Positions 10,961 to 23,104 of a DNA stretch of 64,000 bases are shown piece after piece. This DNA is from Carex sylvatica (taxonomy: Eukaryota > Streptophyta > Magnoliopsida > Poales > Cyperaceae), in the NCBI GenBank assembly GCA_964058845.1, contig CAXKVR010000950.1:1-64000 (forward strand), written 5' to 3'. Made by a program: the position numbers and the translations under genes. Below the pieces are notes generated by a model that worked only from the letters and a program-made list of their open reading frames with translations, had not been told where the DNA came from and ran no database searches. Each line of letters opens with the position of its first letter. Positions within the stretch are counted from its first letter, which is position 1.

Positions 10961-13671
10961 GTCGGATATGATGCGAGTCGGTCTAATGTTGGCATTCGTT
11001 CGACGGGTGATTTTGGGGTAAAGATTTTAACAGAGTAGTTTTGGATTAACATTGAATTACTCTACTCCTACAATACAGTAAATTCAGATTTTTCAGGGTT
11101 TATGCAATTCTATCTACACTGTAGAAAGGATAAACATGCTCTACAGTTTTAATGCAACTACTTGAAAATAAAGTGCGAATGTCAGGTAAGATGGATCGGC
11201 TGGTAAGAGTACGCCCACGAAAAGAATAATTCAGATATCTCACACCTTAATGGCTGGAGACTCTGTGGCTAACCCTCAGCTAAATCAGCGTGCTCCGCGT
11301 ATGCTCTGAACTGCGGATCAGTCGGATCAGTCCAAGAATCAGACTCGTGCGAAATCTGCTGATCTGAAATTACGTAATTATGACTAATTAATATCTACTC
11401 TAAATTATTCTATCCCTCGCCCCAATTAATATGTTTAATTCGTACTCTCGATTATTTCGGTTTATAAAACTTGTCACTTGATTATTTACTTTGATAAATC
11501 TAATCTAATTGATTTTAAAATAAACGGTATTTTTATTGTTTTAATTTGAAGATAAACTGCTTGTAAAAATTCTAATGTCGAAATATTCGCACAAATAATT
11601 AATCGTGGGTTTCGATAATTAAATGAGTTCTATTTAATTAATCTAGTCTACTTACCTATCTACTTTGATTTTATTTAAATTAACTAAATTAATTTAGCTG
11701 TTTGAAATTCAGTTTAGAAAGCTAATTTATAACTTGAAATTTCAAATCCTAATATTTTAATAAAAGATGTCATTGTACATTTATTACTAAATTTTGTATT
11801 TAATTTAATATAGGTTAGTTGTTTAATACTTTAGATGTGCAATATGATTATAAAATTTTAAAACAAACTCTTAACTAAATTATGTGCTTTAATAATTTAT
11901 AAGTAAGTCGCGCAATTTGTTATTTTATCACTATTTTAATTCTACCATTTACTTGTCGTTTCGAATCTAAGTCCAAAAATAAATATCTTTCGTTTATGTT
12001 TCAAAAATACTTAAATGTTATAAAACTTTAAAAACTTGTTTTGTGAAACTTTTATTTTATCTAAATGTGTTGAGTGTTTTAATCATTGTGCCACATGCGT
12101 CAAGGGATTTTAAGATTTCATATTCTAGTTGATAAGTAGGTTCAAGTACTCACGAGCCGGGTGCTTTAATAATACTTAACACAATTTATATAGTGATATA
12201 CTTAGGTAATAATTCACATAATCTTATAATTCCAAATTTGATCTTGCTACAAAATCAGAAGTGCAAATCTAGCGTATATTTTATTTTTATTTCAAATTTT
12301 TGGAAAATGCTCAAACTAAAATTATATAAGCCCAAGTATATATTTTAGATTTATATTCCTCTAAATTTGTATTTTGGACTTATACGGGCCGATCATAAAG
12401 AGGCTCAAATCAAAGGTCAAAACTTCATTTTAAAATTATTCTCGACCCAGTCAGAGACAAGGCCCAACCCAAAATATAGTCACAGCCGTAACTACCAATT
12501 TATTAGGCCGAGTTATAACTCAAAATTTTCAGATTTGCATAGAGACCTTTATACTTAATTTATTTTCACAATTCAAGATTTCTTCATAAGCGATCGCAAG
12601 GAATTTAATACATGACTCATGCACAAGAAAATCAATACAACAAGTTCATTGATCAAACGAGTCGGAAAAATCAACAACCCGAACTCACTCAAATTTTGGT
12701 CCTAATTACTACAACAAGGGATTTCCCAAGAATAGGTTTAGAGAGAGAGAGGAGGGTCCGCCCCTTCACCAAAATAATCGACCCTTTCGAAAATTAACAA
12801 TTCAAGAGGGAGCTCGGCTCCATGGCCATCACAAGGCACAAAGCAAAATCACACAAGAAAAGGGAGAGAACATGATTTACCCAAAAGAGGAGTTCACAAG
12901 ACGGCAAGGCACTCGAGAAAAACGGCCGAGTCCCGGGGTTGCGCCTCGCTTCGCGGCCGTCAAGGTTGAATCAACCACCACAGATTTAGCATCTCCAAGC
13001 ACCAAATTAGCACCAAGAGACACCAGATTAGCACCCGCAAGCAATAAAGAAAAGCCCCCAAATTCTAGGGTTTTCGGACTCTCAAGAAATCAGAGGCAAA
13101 ATGTGAAAAAGAGAGAGGGATTAGTCGGGAGAGGGGGTCCTCGGGTCAGAGAGAGAAGAGAGGGAGGTTTTCGTGGTGGAGTCGCGGGTCAGCGAGAGAG
13201 GAGAGAGGCCGGCTAGGGTTTTAGGAGGGAGGGGAAAGAGATGGCGGAAAGAGGGAGATGGGAGGGGGCGCTGTTTTGGGGTGGGTCACGGACAGAGAGG
13301 GAGAGGAGAGAAATAGGGAGGGTGTTATTAATGGATGCTTCAAGATTCGTGCTACAAGGTTTGAATGGTTGAGACTTACCAAAGAAAACAAACTTTCATT
13401 AATTCATACATATAGGGTGCGAATTCACTCCTGACGGAAAGCAAAAAAAATTAATTTGCATTTAAGCTTCAAGATTTTAAATTTCTATATTATTGAAATT
13501 TATTGTTCAAATATTTTTAATTCATAATATGGTTCCATTATTTTAAGATGTGTTATGTTACAATAATTAGAATCAAGTCTCGTAAAAATTATTATAAATT
13601 TGTTATAATATTTCGGATGTTAAATTTTAATTTTAGGATTCGAATAATTCAATATCCATTATATATATATA
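10961..13671. other. Gene-poor AT-rich stretch with a CT-rich block
   Basis: 10961-11350 is the upstream region of the carrier gene. 11380-12750 is very AT-rich with no recognisable coding sequence. 12740-13330 is purine-rich on the plus strand (CT-rich on the minus). Read on the minus strand it looks like a gene leader (ccctagccgg and aaaaccctag motifs, CT runs). The 114-codon plus-strand frame at 12872-13216 is basic and low-complexity with no known domain. No LTR pair or terminal repeats could be identified. Confidence 0.4.
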
Positions 13672-14100
13672 TAGAGGTTGGCTACTATGCTTATATAAGC
13701 ATATCCCCACATATGCTTATAACTCATTTTTGTGTTTTCAATGTCCAAATGGTCGATCGGAACCGTTCATCTTGTTCTCCATATTAATATGTTATTGGAG
13801 ACCAAATTTTACATTTTTCTGAATTTTATTACTATTTATTAAGCCAATTTGAAAATCTCTGATCCAACAGTGGCTTCTGATTTTACTGTTTTGTTAAGCC
13901 ACCGTTGGATCAGCGATTTTCAAAGTGGCTTAATAAATAGTAAACAAATTCAGAAAAATGTAAAATTTGGTCTCCAAGAACATATTAATATGGAGAACAA
14001 GATGAACGATTCCGATCGACCATTTGGACATTGAAAACACAAAAATGAGTTATAAGCATATGTGGAAATATGCTTATATAAGCATAGTAGCCAACCTCTA
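13672..14100. mobile_element. Long palindromic MITE, TIR tagaggttggctactatgct
   Basis: The left end tagaggttggctactatgct is mirrored by its exact complement at 14081-14100, and the inverted match continues almost to the centre (arms about 200 bp). The element lies in (TA)n sequence, so the target duplication cannot be read. Its arms carry the internal module aaccgttcatcttgttctcc followed by atattaatatg, which recurs in other MITEs of this window. Confidence 0.85.
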
Positions 14101-14110
14101 TATATATATA

Positions 14111-14365
14111 GTAAGTCTACCATACATTGCAATGCATAGGCACCTCTATGCATTGGACTATAAATCACGGATTCAAAGTCCAAATGACCGATCCAAACCG
14201 TTCATCTTGTTCTCCATATTAATATGTGCTTGGTGACCAAATTTTATATTTTTTGGAATTTTTTTACTATTTATTAAGTCACTTTGAAAATTACTGATCC
14301 AACGGTGCCTTTTGATTTTACTGTAACCGTTGGATCAGCGATTTTCAGTGATTTTACTGTAGACT

Positions 14366-14368
<3 letters not shown>
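14111..14368. mobile_element. Second MITE of the same group, TIR gtaagtctac
   Basis: A 258-bp element starting gtaagtctac and ending gtagacttac. It shares the aaccgttcatcttgttctcc module and the ccgttggatcagcgattttc segment with its neighbour, but has a different terminal sequence and only a partial second arm. It adjoins the previous element across a short TA run. Confidence 0.75.

Positions 14369-14415
<47 letters not shown>
14369..14415. repeat. (TA)n microsatellite
   Basis: About 45 bp of alternating T and A directly following the second MITE; similar TA runs border the first. Confidence 0.95.
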
Positions 14416-14423
<8 letters not shown>

Positions 14424-14855
14424 TTATATAAATTATTTAACTTAATTTTACAATTCGTAGATGAATGGAATTTATAAAATTTTATAATAATATGTGCACG
14501 AAAAAATTTGTATTTTTATAACTTTAATTAGATCTCAATATTATTTATTTATTTCCATGAATCGATTTAATTCGGTTTATTTTCTTTCTTAAGTTTCACG
14601 ATTGTAATGAATTTTCGATTTACTAGTTTATTGGATATTTCTAATTTATTTATAGTGTTATACTTTATTTTATTTTTAAATCTCTAATTTTTAAAGTACA
14701 TAATTGCACAATTCGTTTATATTTTGAAATTTTATATTCATTTTAAATTAGTCAGATAAATCCGAACGATTGTTAGTTATATTAAAAAATTTATTTAGGC
14801 GTAATGATCAATTTAACAAGTTAATCATGTTTTAAAATTTTGGAATTAAAAAAAA

Positions 14856-15150
14856 ACTCCATGTGGAATCTGATCGAGGTAATGAAAAAACATGAAAAAC
14901 AATCAAAAGGCAAATCAAATTTAACACACCATTGCTAAAATCGCACTGGATTTAATTCCAGCCAAGAAAAGATAAACTTGTTATGCATAAATTGGCACCT
15001 AAATTTATCGATGAACAAAAATATAGAAGCTAAAGAAGTTTCAAAAATTGAGAGCAACTAGGGTTTATGGCGGCTGCGGATGAGGGGAAATGAGCATTTA
15101 CCATTGCTTTATAGGCTCTCCGATCTTATCCCCTCCAACGCTGTACAAAA
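14856..15150. repeat. Dispersed duplicate A (partner at 16671-16934)
   Basis: About 295 bp that recurs 1.8 kb downstream with high identity, from actccatgtggaatctgatc to ctccaacgctgtaca. It contains a leader-like aactagggtttATGG followed by a possible short coding start (MAAADEG, then in another frame LLYRLSDLIPSNAVQ). No protein family was recognised. The copy at 16671 lacks about 32 bp just after the ATG. Confidence 0.8.
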
Positions 15151-15448
15151 AACACTCATTAAGTACCGTCCGATGAGGAATAATTAAGCATCTCAGTGTA
15201 TTTTCAACCGTTAGATATTTTTTTGACTGAATGAGGTTGCAATAAGAAAAATTGATATTTCTGAATCTCTAATTGCTAATCCGGGCCGGGCCTACAATAA
15301 TGACCTCAAGAAGGCCCATACATAAATAACATATATTAGAATGCTGCTGAAAGAAATTAAATTAATTGAAAAAATAAGGTTTCTTTTTTCTTTTTGTGAC
15401 ACAGATTTTTTTATGATTCTTTCAACTTGCAGAAACCATATTTCTCGT

Positions 15449-15778
15449 TTAAACCCACATTTTAGGTATTTCAAATACTAAAATTAATTCTTGTCTCAGT
15501 ATGATCATATCTAGGCAACCAACCATAAGAGCAATTGCTTTAACACAGGGATCTTGAACAAAAATCTGAGAACAAAATAATGGACGCTGCAATGAAGCCA
15601 ACAAGGAAGTATATTGAATCATATGCGTCGAATGAAGCAATCCTATCATTGATCTAGAGCTTGTACAATAAATCTGACCTGATAATTCCTTGGCAATATG
15701 AGGCAATTTGCCTGAGCAGGAAAAAGATATAAGATCAAGCTGCTCTTCACAAATTTCTATTCTACATTGATTCTCAGG
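15449..15778 (-). other. Exon-like open frame, unidentified
   Basis: Minus-strand frame of about 109 codons opened by an acceptor-like CTGCAATAG and reading on without stop to 15449. It includes CEEQLDLISFSCSGKLPHIA and QYTSLLASLQRP, with mixed composition and no low complexity, so it may be a real or relict exon. I do not recognise the family. It lies between the two duplicated blocks that look like a gene start, which would fit a decayed gene. Confidence 0.3.
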
Positions 15779-16508
15779 CTATTGCAGTTCAGAGTCTAGT
15801 TATTGTGCAGAAGATCAAAATAGGTTTGCTTTATAGGCTCTTGCTGTTGCAGCTACATTAGGTCCTTTTTGCTTGATTAGCATAATTGTATTTAATCATT
15901 TTCAGTAATGAAATGGGCTGTATTACTTTCTTTCAAAAAAGTATTATGCTTCAAACCCCTTAAAAATATATATAATTGTTGTTCAAAATCTCATAAAATG
16001 AGGGCAGTAATCCTCCGATCCCTATGAATCAATTTCCAGCTCCAAAGAACCAAAGAACCAGTACAACAATTAACAATTAACAGAACCAACTCACGGAAGG
16101 ATGTGAGATGTTATCAGTACTGAAACTGTAATCACTCCCATGTGGCACCATGTCATGGTTTCTTGCCATTACCATTTTACACTGTTTTTTCTATATGCAT
16201 CTTCGCTCGGGCCCACATGTCATCCATATATCTCAATGGGCCCCATACAGATGCAATTACATGTTCTATATAAATTCAATTCTAGTTTGAAATAGGTAGC
16301 ACACTGGAATGGCAATGTGAGATAGATTTAGTAGACGAGAGACATGGAAAGGTCAAGTGTATGTTGATCTAACCCTACGGTTGTCTGACCGATGCTGAGA
16401 TCCTTTCTTTTCTTCAAAGAGAAGAAAGAAATGAATTCCGCGTTCTATCTATGCACCTTTTTACGAATTTCACCATTATTAAGTAGTGAGATCCTTCATA
16501 GTAACAGG

Positions 16509-16704
16509 TGTTATTATATAATTTCTATCACAAAATTAGGATCTAATCGGAAGCAATATCCGATTAAAACTTCATGTGGAATCTGATCGAGGTAATGAAA
16601 AACTAACAAGTGTTATTATATAATTTCTAGTACAAAATTAAGATCTAATCGGAAGCAATATCCGATTAAAACTCCATGTGGAATCTGATCGAGGTAATGA
16701 AAAA
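16509..16704. repeat. 102-bp tandem duplication
   Basis: tgttattatataatttcta at 16509 repeats at 16611 and the match continues through cggaagcaatatccgattaa to ggtaatgaaaaac. The second unit runs straight into duplicate B. Confidence 0.85.
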
Positions 16705-16934
16705 CATGAAAAACAATCAAAAGGCACATCAAATTTAACACACGATTGCTAAAATCGCACCGGATTTAATTCCAGCCAAGAAAAGATAAACTTGTTATGC
16801 ATAAATTGGCACCTAAATTTACGATGAACAAAAATATAGAAGCTGAAGAAGGTTCAGAAATTGAGAGCAACTAGGGTTTATGGTGTTGCTTTATAGGCTC
16901 TCCGATCTTATCCCCTCCAATGCTGTACAAAAAC
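16671..16934. repeat. Dispersed duplicate B (partner at 14856-15150)
   Basis: Second copy of the block described at 14856. Here the frame after the ATG at 16880 stays open for 66 codons (MVLLYRLSDLIPSNAVQK), because the 32-bp segment present in copy A is missing. Beyond about 16934 similarity to copy A ends. Confidence 0.8.
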
Positions 16935-17316
16935 ATTATAGTCAAATTAATTGGCACCGGTTTATGGCCGTTGCTTTTCTTAATTATTATGAATCCACCA
17001 CACAGAAGACTACATATTATAGTCACAGAACCAATCTACGAATTATAGCGCCAAGTAACAAAATTCACTTAGATCGGTGATTTAGAAGTTCAAAGTCAAA
17101 TTAATTACCCGCCGATCCTATCGATCTATTTAATTTCCCTCTAATTTGTGCAACAATGTCTAAACTTGGTTTACCACATTTAATATGAACCATGAGAAAG
17201 TATGCATGAACCTGACATCTGTTTCCTTGCGAGTCCCAAGTTTCACCAAGTCAAAATAATTTGAAAAACACACCAACCCACTATACGCACAGTAGCCCGA
17301 AATTTTATAGAGCTCG

Positions 17317-17494
17317 TATCCTCTGCATTAACTCAAAAGGGAATCTTTTCAGTTAATATGACCATCCAATCTGCTTTAAGATTCATGTAGTCTGAATCCG
17401 CACTAAAATTAAAGGGCTCTCAATATCATAAGCAGTGGTCGGATTGACTCCATTTAAAATGAAAAGATATCTTTTTGAGTTAATGCAGAGGATA
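17317..17494. mobile_element. Small MITE, TIR tatcctctgcattaactcaa
   Basis: A 178-bp element whose ends are near-perfect inverted repeats of at least 24 bp. No coding capacity; no clear target duplication. Confidence 0.65.
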
Positions 17495-18889
17495 TGCATT
17501 CAATTTTATATAGGCTATGAACCTAAAGTCCTAAACCCTACGAGGTTCTATTTGAGGTTCTGTTTCTGATTCTCTTGATGACTTGATCCCACTTTTTCTC
17601 CTCTCGCTACAATCCAGTTGCATGCACTTTCAACCAAATTGCGAATCATCCCGATCGAGATAAATATATAGCACGGCCTACACCACAAGTGAGCCCAATC
17701 AATTAACTATTTGCATTTTGCGTGCGGTTTCTAATTCCACTTAATTATGCGGTGAATTAAGTGACCTAGCTATATATTTATCCCAGGATCACAATATTTT
17801 TTACATATTTTGAGAATTATTTTTAATATAATCATTAATTTTTTTTTCAAAAATAGATTAAACTTTTTAGAAATTGAATATACTAGAAGGATCACAATAT
17901 TTTTTGTATTACCTAGAAGTGACTTTTAAATCAAGATCAATAACTCATAATCCAAGCATTTTTATTTTTTTCCAATAAATCATAAAGAAATATATTAATT
18001 TTTCTTATGGCCTAAAAAATCCGGCATGAAAAATATTGATCGGGTTATTTGTAGCAGTCTTTCTAATAAATCAAATTACATAGTATTTCATCTATTTTTA
18101 AAGAAATATATTATATATTTCTAATACTTCAATAAAAAATAAATAAATTATAAATATTTCTATTTAAATAAAAAAAGCTGAAAAATGAAAAAAAAATTGA
18201 ATCAGTAAAAAAAATTTCTGGTTTTTTTTTTCTAAAAAGGTTTCAGAATTCCAAAACCGCAAAATTTTTTTTTTCTGATTTTAGACTGAATTATCAAAAA
18301 TTTTTTTTGATATAAATAAAAAATTTGGGGCTCAAGATCTATCCTCAAAATTTTGAGTTAAATATAATTGAGTGATATAAATCCATACTGATATGACCGT
18401 GTAGAATGAGATATGAGCTGTCGTTGGCACTAAATTAATTTTAACCTGGCCATAAGTACTGTTCTACACAGTTAGATATTGCATTGCGATACTCACTCAT
18501 AATCCCATCAGAATTTTTTAAATTAAATTAAATATTATTATAAAACTACAAAGATGGTAACAAGAAATTAAATAACATAAAAATTTCGTATTAAATGTAT
18601 AGTTTCTTTAAAATTTACTAAGAAATCATATTTAATACAGTTCCTTAATCAGTACATATGCTAAAAAATAATGTTTACAAATAGAGGTTCCTATGATACG
18701 CTGTTTGTGTTGTACAGTTGTACTCAAAAGTCTCCTTTTGTGTAATTAGTATTTTTTCAAACAGTCCGATTCAAAATCTTCTAATATATGAGTCTGCACG
18801 GTTCAGATTAGATGGTTCAAATTTGAAGAGAATGGTCCAAACCTGTGTTAAGGATTATGGTCCAGATCTACACGGGTTGGTCCAATCCA
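17495..18889. other. AT-rich, nothing recognised
   Basis: No gene, terminal repeat or RNA gene could be supported. Several long A or T runs. Confidence 0.5.
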
Positions 18890-19015
18890 TGATCCACGGG
18901 TTAGCACGGTTTTGATCACAGGTTTAGCACGGTTTTGACCACGGGTTAGCATGGTTTTGACCACGAATTAGTACGGTTTGACCATGGGTTAGCACGGTTT
19001 TGCACGGTCCGGTTA
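18890..19015. repeat. Minisatellite, unit about 20-22 bp (gggttagcacggttttgacc)
   Basis: Six imperfect consecutive units of gggttagcacggttttgacc-type sequence. It is embedded in a wider 18.77-19.17 kb stretch rich in ggtcc/ccggt motifs (ggtccggttatggtc, gatccggtccac). Confidence 0.8.
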
Positions 19016-19719
19016 TGGTCTAGTCCGATCCGGTCCACAAGTATAGAACCGTTCTGGTTAGTCTGGATCTAGTAGAAAACACACACCAAAAATCGTGCTA
19101 AGAGTCTATTTATCCTCGGTCCAGATCGGTAAGGATCAGTTTCACGGTTGGTCCGATTCAGTCCTAGACCGGCCGTTTTTTTTTTTCAAACACTAGTTGT
19201 GCTAAATTTTTTTGAATAAAAGCCGATAATTACGAACCATTTAGTTTGATTTCCGTGTGATACATCAAGTAATAGTAAAATTTAAGTTCATTAAATACAA
19301 AAAAACTAAAAGAACATATAAAAAAAAAACTACTGCTTCAACATATATAGTAATTTTATGCATGATGTTATGTCGTTACATCAACTGCATTTGTCTTTTT
19401 TTTTTTGATAGGCCATTTTTAAGTTCTCAATTATTTTATGGACATAAATATTATTTTTATTTAATTAATGATGCCTTAAGTATTCATATTTTCAGTATAT
19501 TTCGAATGATTGGTATATTTCGAATGATGAAAAATATTTACAATTATGTAACTAAAAGATATTATTTTCTTCTAATTTACAAGTATATTTTGTGAGTTCG
19601 GGGTGCTATGGATAATAATTTTATGATGTTTCTTGCTCCGGATGCATCTGTTTCAACGTCAGAATGAATAGTAAATTAATACCTTTTGTTATCTCTTGTT
19701 CCGGATGCATTTTTTTCGG

Positions 19720-20045
19720 CGGAGATTTTTATTAATATCCTAAAAAAAAGTTTTTACAAATATGCCCCCGAGTTTTTTTTTTTTTTAAATGCTCTAACCG
19801 TTCGGGGCAGGGGCGATCCACTAGAGACCCAACCACTCATAGGTCGGACAATTCTAAATTTTTTTTTTGTAGATATTAATATTTTCATTTAAATAATTTT
19901 GTGAAGTTTTAGTTTTCTACTTTTCTTGTTTAGGATGTATGCCAAAAAATAAGATATTTGATATATTTATGGGTGAGATGTCGTAACTCTTTATAACTTT
20001 AATTTGATTTGTCAGTTGAATATCACGAGTCTAAATATAACACTA
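19720..20045. repeat. Dispersed repeat family R1, copy 1
   Basis: Shares with 28130-28490, in the same orientation, an ordered series of segments: ttttattaata, a T-run, gatccactag/agtccactag, attttgtgaag, ttcttgtttag, gccaaaaaataag, gatatatttatg, ttgtcagttgaatatcac. Structure and ends are unclear and there is no coding frame. It could be part of a degenerate retroelement. Confidence 0.7.
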
Positions 20046-20267
20046 ATCAAGTCCAAAGAGATGACTAGATCAGCCCAGCTCTTTAATTGCTTGCTACATA
20101 ATATAGAATTTGGAGCGGAGCGGAGAGAAGAGAAGAGAAAGACAAACACTGTTTAATATAAAAATACAATCCGGGGCTTAGAATTGATTTTAACTAAATT
20201 AATGCAATTTAACAGCTGAGAATAAGACTGGATTAAATGTTCTAAAATTCAAAATGAAACTTGTTGA

Positions 20268-20840
20268 GCTCTACTGCAAGGCATATCACATACACAGTTA
20301 TTTTGACTCCTTGCATATCACATACACAGTTATTTTGACTCTACTGCTCATGCCCTGTATGAATTAAAAATAGCTCTGTCAAAATGTGTAACACAGCAAT
20401 GTGTTCATAATAAATTGTGAATACATAGGCCATGCCCTGTATGAATTCAGATTTATTTCCTAGCTCTCTGAAAGCATGAATTGAGCATAACTTGTAAACA
20501 TATGCGCTCACAAATTAAGCATGCATCAAATTGTCAATAAATTTATGTCGAAATATCATTGTTAAAGAATTTAAACTATAAATAAGATTAAAAGAAAATG
20601 GAGCATAACAGTTAAGTGTTAATTATGTCCTTGGATAGTTATATATATATATATATATAAATCTATTTAGCATTGCACTTCTCATCATTTTAAAGCCTTT
20701 AACGTACGACATCATTGAGAATCTGAAAATTAAGTTGTATAAATTTGGTGCATGATACAATGACTAATGGATGGTTTGCTCCAATTAAAAACAATAGTGG
20801 GCCGATATTTACAAAACAACTTTTATTCTTTTTAAAATCT
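20268..20840 (+). repeat. Repeat R2, copy 1 (inverted partner at 63186-63830)
   Basis: About 570 bp matching the far right end of the window in inverted orientation, with many substitutions. Shared stretches include gcatatcacatacacagtta, ggatggtttgctccaattaa and ctcatcattttaaagcc. The first 60 bp include a 29-bp tandem repeat (catatcacatacacagttat). No protein was recognised. Confidence 0.8.
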
Positions 20841-20846
20841 ATATTT

Positions 20847-20915
20847 TGGCCATTGCAGGAATCGAACCGTAGTTATGAAATTCAGCGCCATACCATCTTT
20901 CCACTACGCCAACTC
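20847..20915 (-). ncRNA. tRNA-like sequence with RNA polymerase III box A and box B
   Basis: On the minus strand it reads TTGGCGTAGTGG (fits box A) followed 30-odd bases later by GGTTCGATTCC (fits box B). The T-stem and acceptor stem do not pair properly, so a working tRNA is unlikely. It is better explained as a decayed tRNA or the head of a tRNA-derived SINE. It sits at the edge of repeat R2, and the partner copy at 63 kb lacks it. Confidence 0.4.
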
Positions 20916-21020
20916 ATTATTTTTGATGCATAAATCATTCTTTTTGTATGAATATAGTATCTTTTGATATATCATATATACTTCACTTATTGTACACATA
21001 TTTAATATTTATACAAATAA

Positions 21021-21038
21021 ACCCTAAACCCTAAACCT
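21021..21038. repeat. Short interstitial telomere-like motif
   Basis: Between two and three copies of the plant telomere unit aaaccct. Such teloboxes are common in plant promoters and introns. Confidence 0.7.
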
Positions 21039-22281
21039 GTATCCATGCTACCACCTTTTTTCAACTCCCTAGGCTCCAATTAAAATTACTATAAATAACA
21101 ATCAATTGAATGGATATATATATAAGGATTAATTGTCGGTCCACACCACAGTATCTACACAAAGTTTTGGGATAACTTTTTCATTATAATATTGCAGCAC
21201 TTTATATAAATTACCAACTAACAAAAATTTATAGTTTGCTACACTAATTTAGTAAAATATAGATATAGATATAGAAGGGAAAGTAGACTAAAACTAAAAC
21301 TATGCAGGCGATCGATGCGATAGCGAGAGAGAGAGAGATGAGAAATGCACGACAAGATGAGAAAACAAAAAAAATTCATTGTCATGTGACCTTTTGTGTA
21401 GGTTTTATATAACTCAAGGATCCCACATAACAGCTCAATTTCATGTATTCTTCATTTAATGCTCCAATTTTTTTATTATTCGGTCATTATTGATTTTTTG
21501 CGATCACTTGTTAATTGCTCTTGGACATATTTATTTTCTGGCTTTTTAGTTGGAAAACTTTGACAACCTTAAATATATTTTTTTTAAATCCAATAAGTAA
21601 GACGTGAAATAAATTTTATACATGTCATCCATAAAAAAATAAAAAACTTGTGCAAATTTATCGTTAATCAAATGACATAACATTCGCACCGTTTCTTATT
21701 TAACAATATCGACTAATCTATTAAAAAGAGCAATTGATTTTAATTACCCATAACATGATAAAAATAAATATTTATTTTGTTTAAATTACTAGCTATTAGT
21801 TTGTAGAATCTTTATAGTTTCCACATATATACTGTGATTTTTGTTATGTTTATCCGTGTTTTTTTTTAATGAACATAACTTGATTATTTATAGGAAAAGC
21901 AGTATGATGATACTTGTTGAGAAGTTGTCACGTAATTATTACTATTTTAGACAAATATGATGATTACTGCTTATGCACAACACAATCACCTCTGACTCTG
22001 AGAACATTAGTAATAGTAGCTACCCTTACTTATCTAATAACGGAGTAAGGAGAGTTGACTGTTTAGTGGTTTGAAAACTGAGACTGAGAGAGGTGATGGG
22101 AAGGAAAAATAAGAGAGAGAGAGAGGAAGCATATGTTTTTTTTTTTTTATCAATTAATGTGTAGTTTGGGGTGGTTACACGTATGTGTCTCTTATACATG
22201 ATGACTGGTACAGGTACTCAAAGAGTGGTACAGAGTTTGTGAGGTCTTCTATATATTTTTTATTTTCATGTTGTATAAAAA
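21039..22281. other. AT-rich, nothing recognised
   Basis: Contains GA runs near 21326 and 22105 and a T run near 22140. No gene or element ends could be supported. Confidence 0.5.
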
Positions 22282-22688
22282 AGAGTAAGGCTACGGTGCT
22301 ATGGGTTGCATAAAGGACTACGGTGCTACGATTCAATATTTGATTTTTTAAAATTCTAACGGATGATCCTAACAGTTCATCTTGCTCTCCATATTAATAT
22401 GTATTTGAAAACCAAATTTTATATTTTTTAGAAATTTTTTACTATTTTTTTAGATAGATAGAAAATCAAATATCTTAATGGTACATAATTTTTTAGATTA
22501 AGTGATTTTCTACCTATCTAAAAAACTAGTAAAAAAATTTCAAAAAAATATAAAATTTGATCTCCAAACACATTAATATGAAGAACAAGATGAACGGTTC
22601 GGATCGACTGTTAGAATTTTGAAAATTCAAATATTGAGACATAGCACCGTAGCCCTCTATGCAACCCATAGCACCGTAGCCTTACTCT
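22282..22688. mobile_element. Palindromic MITE, TIR agagtaaggctacggtgcta
   Basis: A 407-bp element with inverted ends agagtaaggctacggtgcta. A second inner pair also reads ctacggtgcta. The arms are long and contain the same gttcatcttg(c/t)tctccat module, followed by attaatatg, as the elements at 13.7-14.4 kb, in both orientations. No coding sequence. Confidence 0.85.
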
Positions 22689-23104
22689 ATAATAAAACAA
22701 AGTGACAAAACAAATTCAAATGAGATGCAAATCCAATTCCCGTCAACATCCAGATGTGTGTTTCATGCAATCTAAGTCCCTGTCAGTTTCTATGTAATTT
22801 TACAAGTTAGTCCTTGCTTTTTTGTTTTAATCATATATATGTATGTATATGCATTAATCTCATGTCTCACAATGGCTCACAAGTCACAACATGAAATCAA
22901 GTTCATTTGACCAGTATTAATATTCATTGCCATGCATGTCAGATTTCTGAGATGATGTCATTTGGCATAGGTGACCTTGTATTTATTATTTTTTATATTA
23001 ATGAGCAAGTATAATTACAAGAATGAAGAATCAAACATTGAATCATTTTTATAGAGAATATATCATGAGATGTTCATGCTGGTCATGATGTTGTGAAATC
23101 AATA

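Noticed and set aside
12872..13216. 114-codon plus-strand frame
   Set aside because: Arg/Gly/Glu-rich translation of purine-rich sequence; the block looks more like a CT-rich leader on the other strand.
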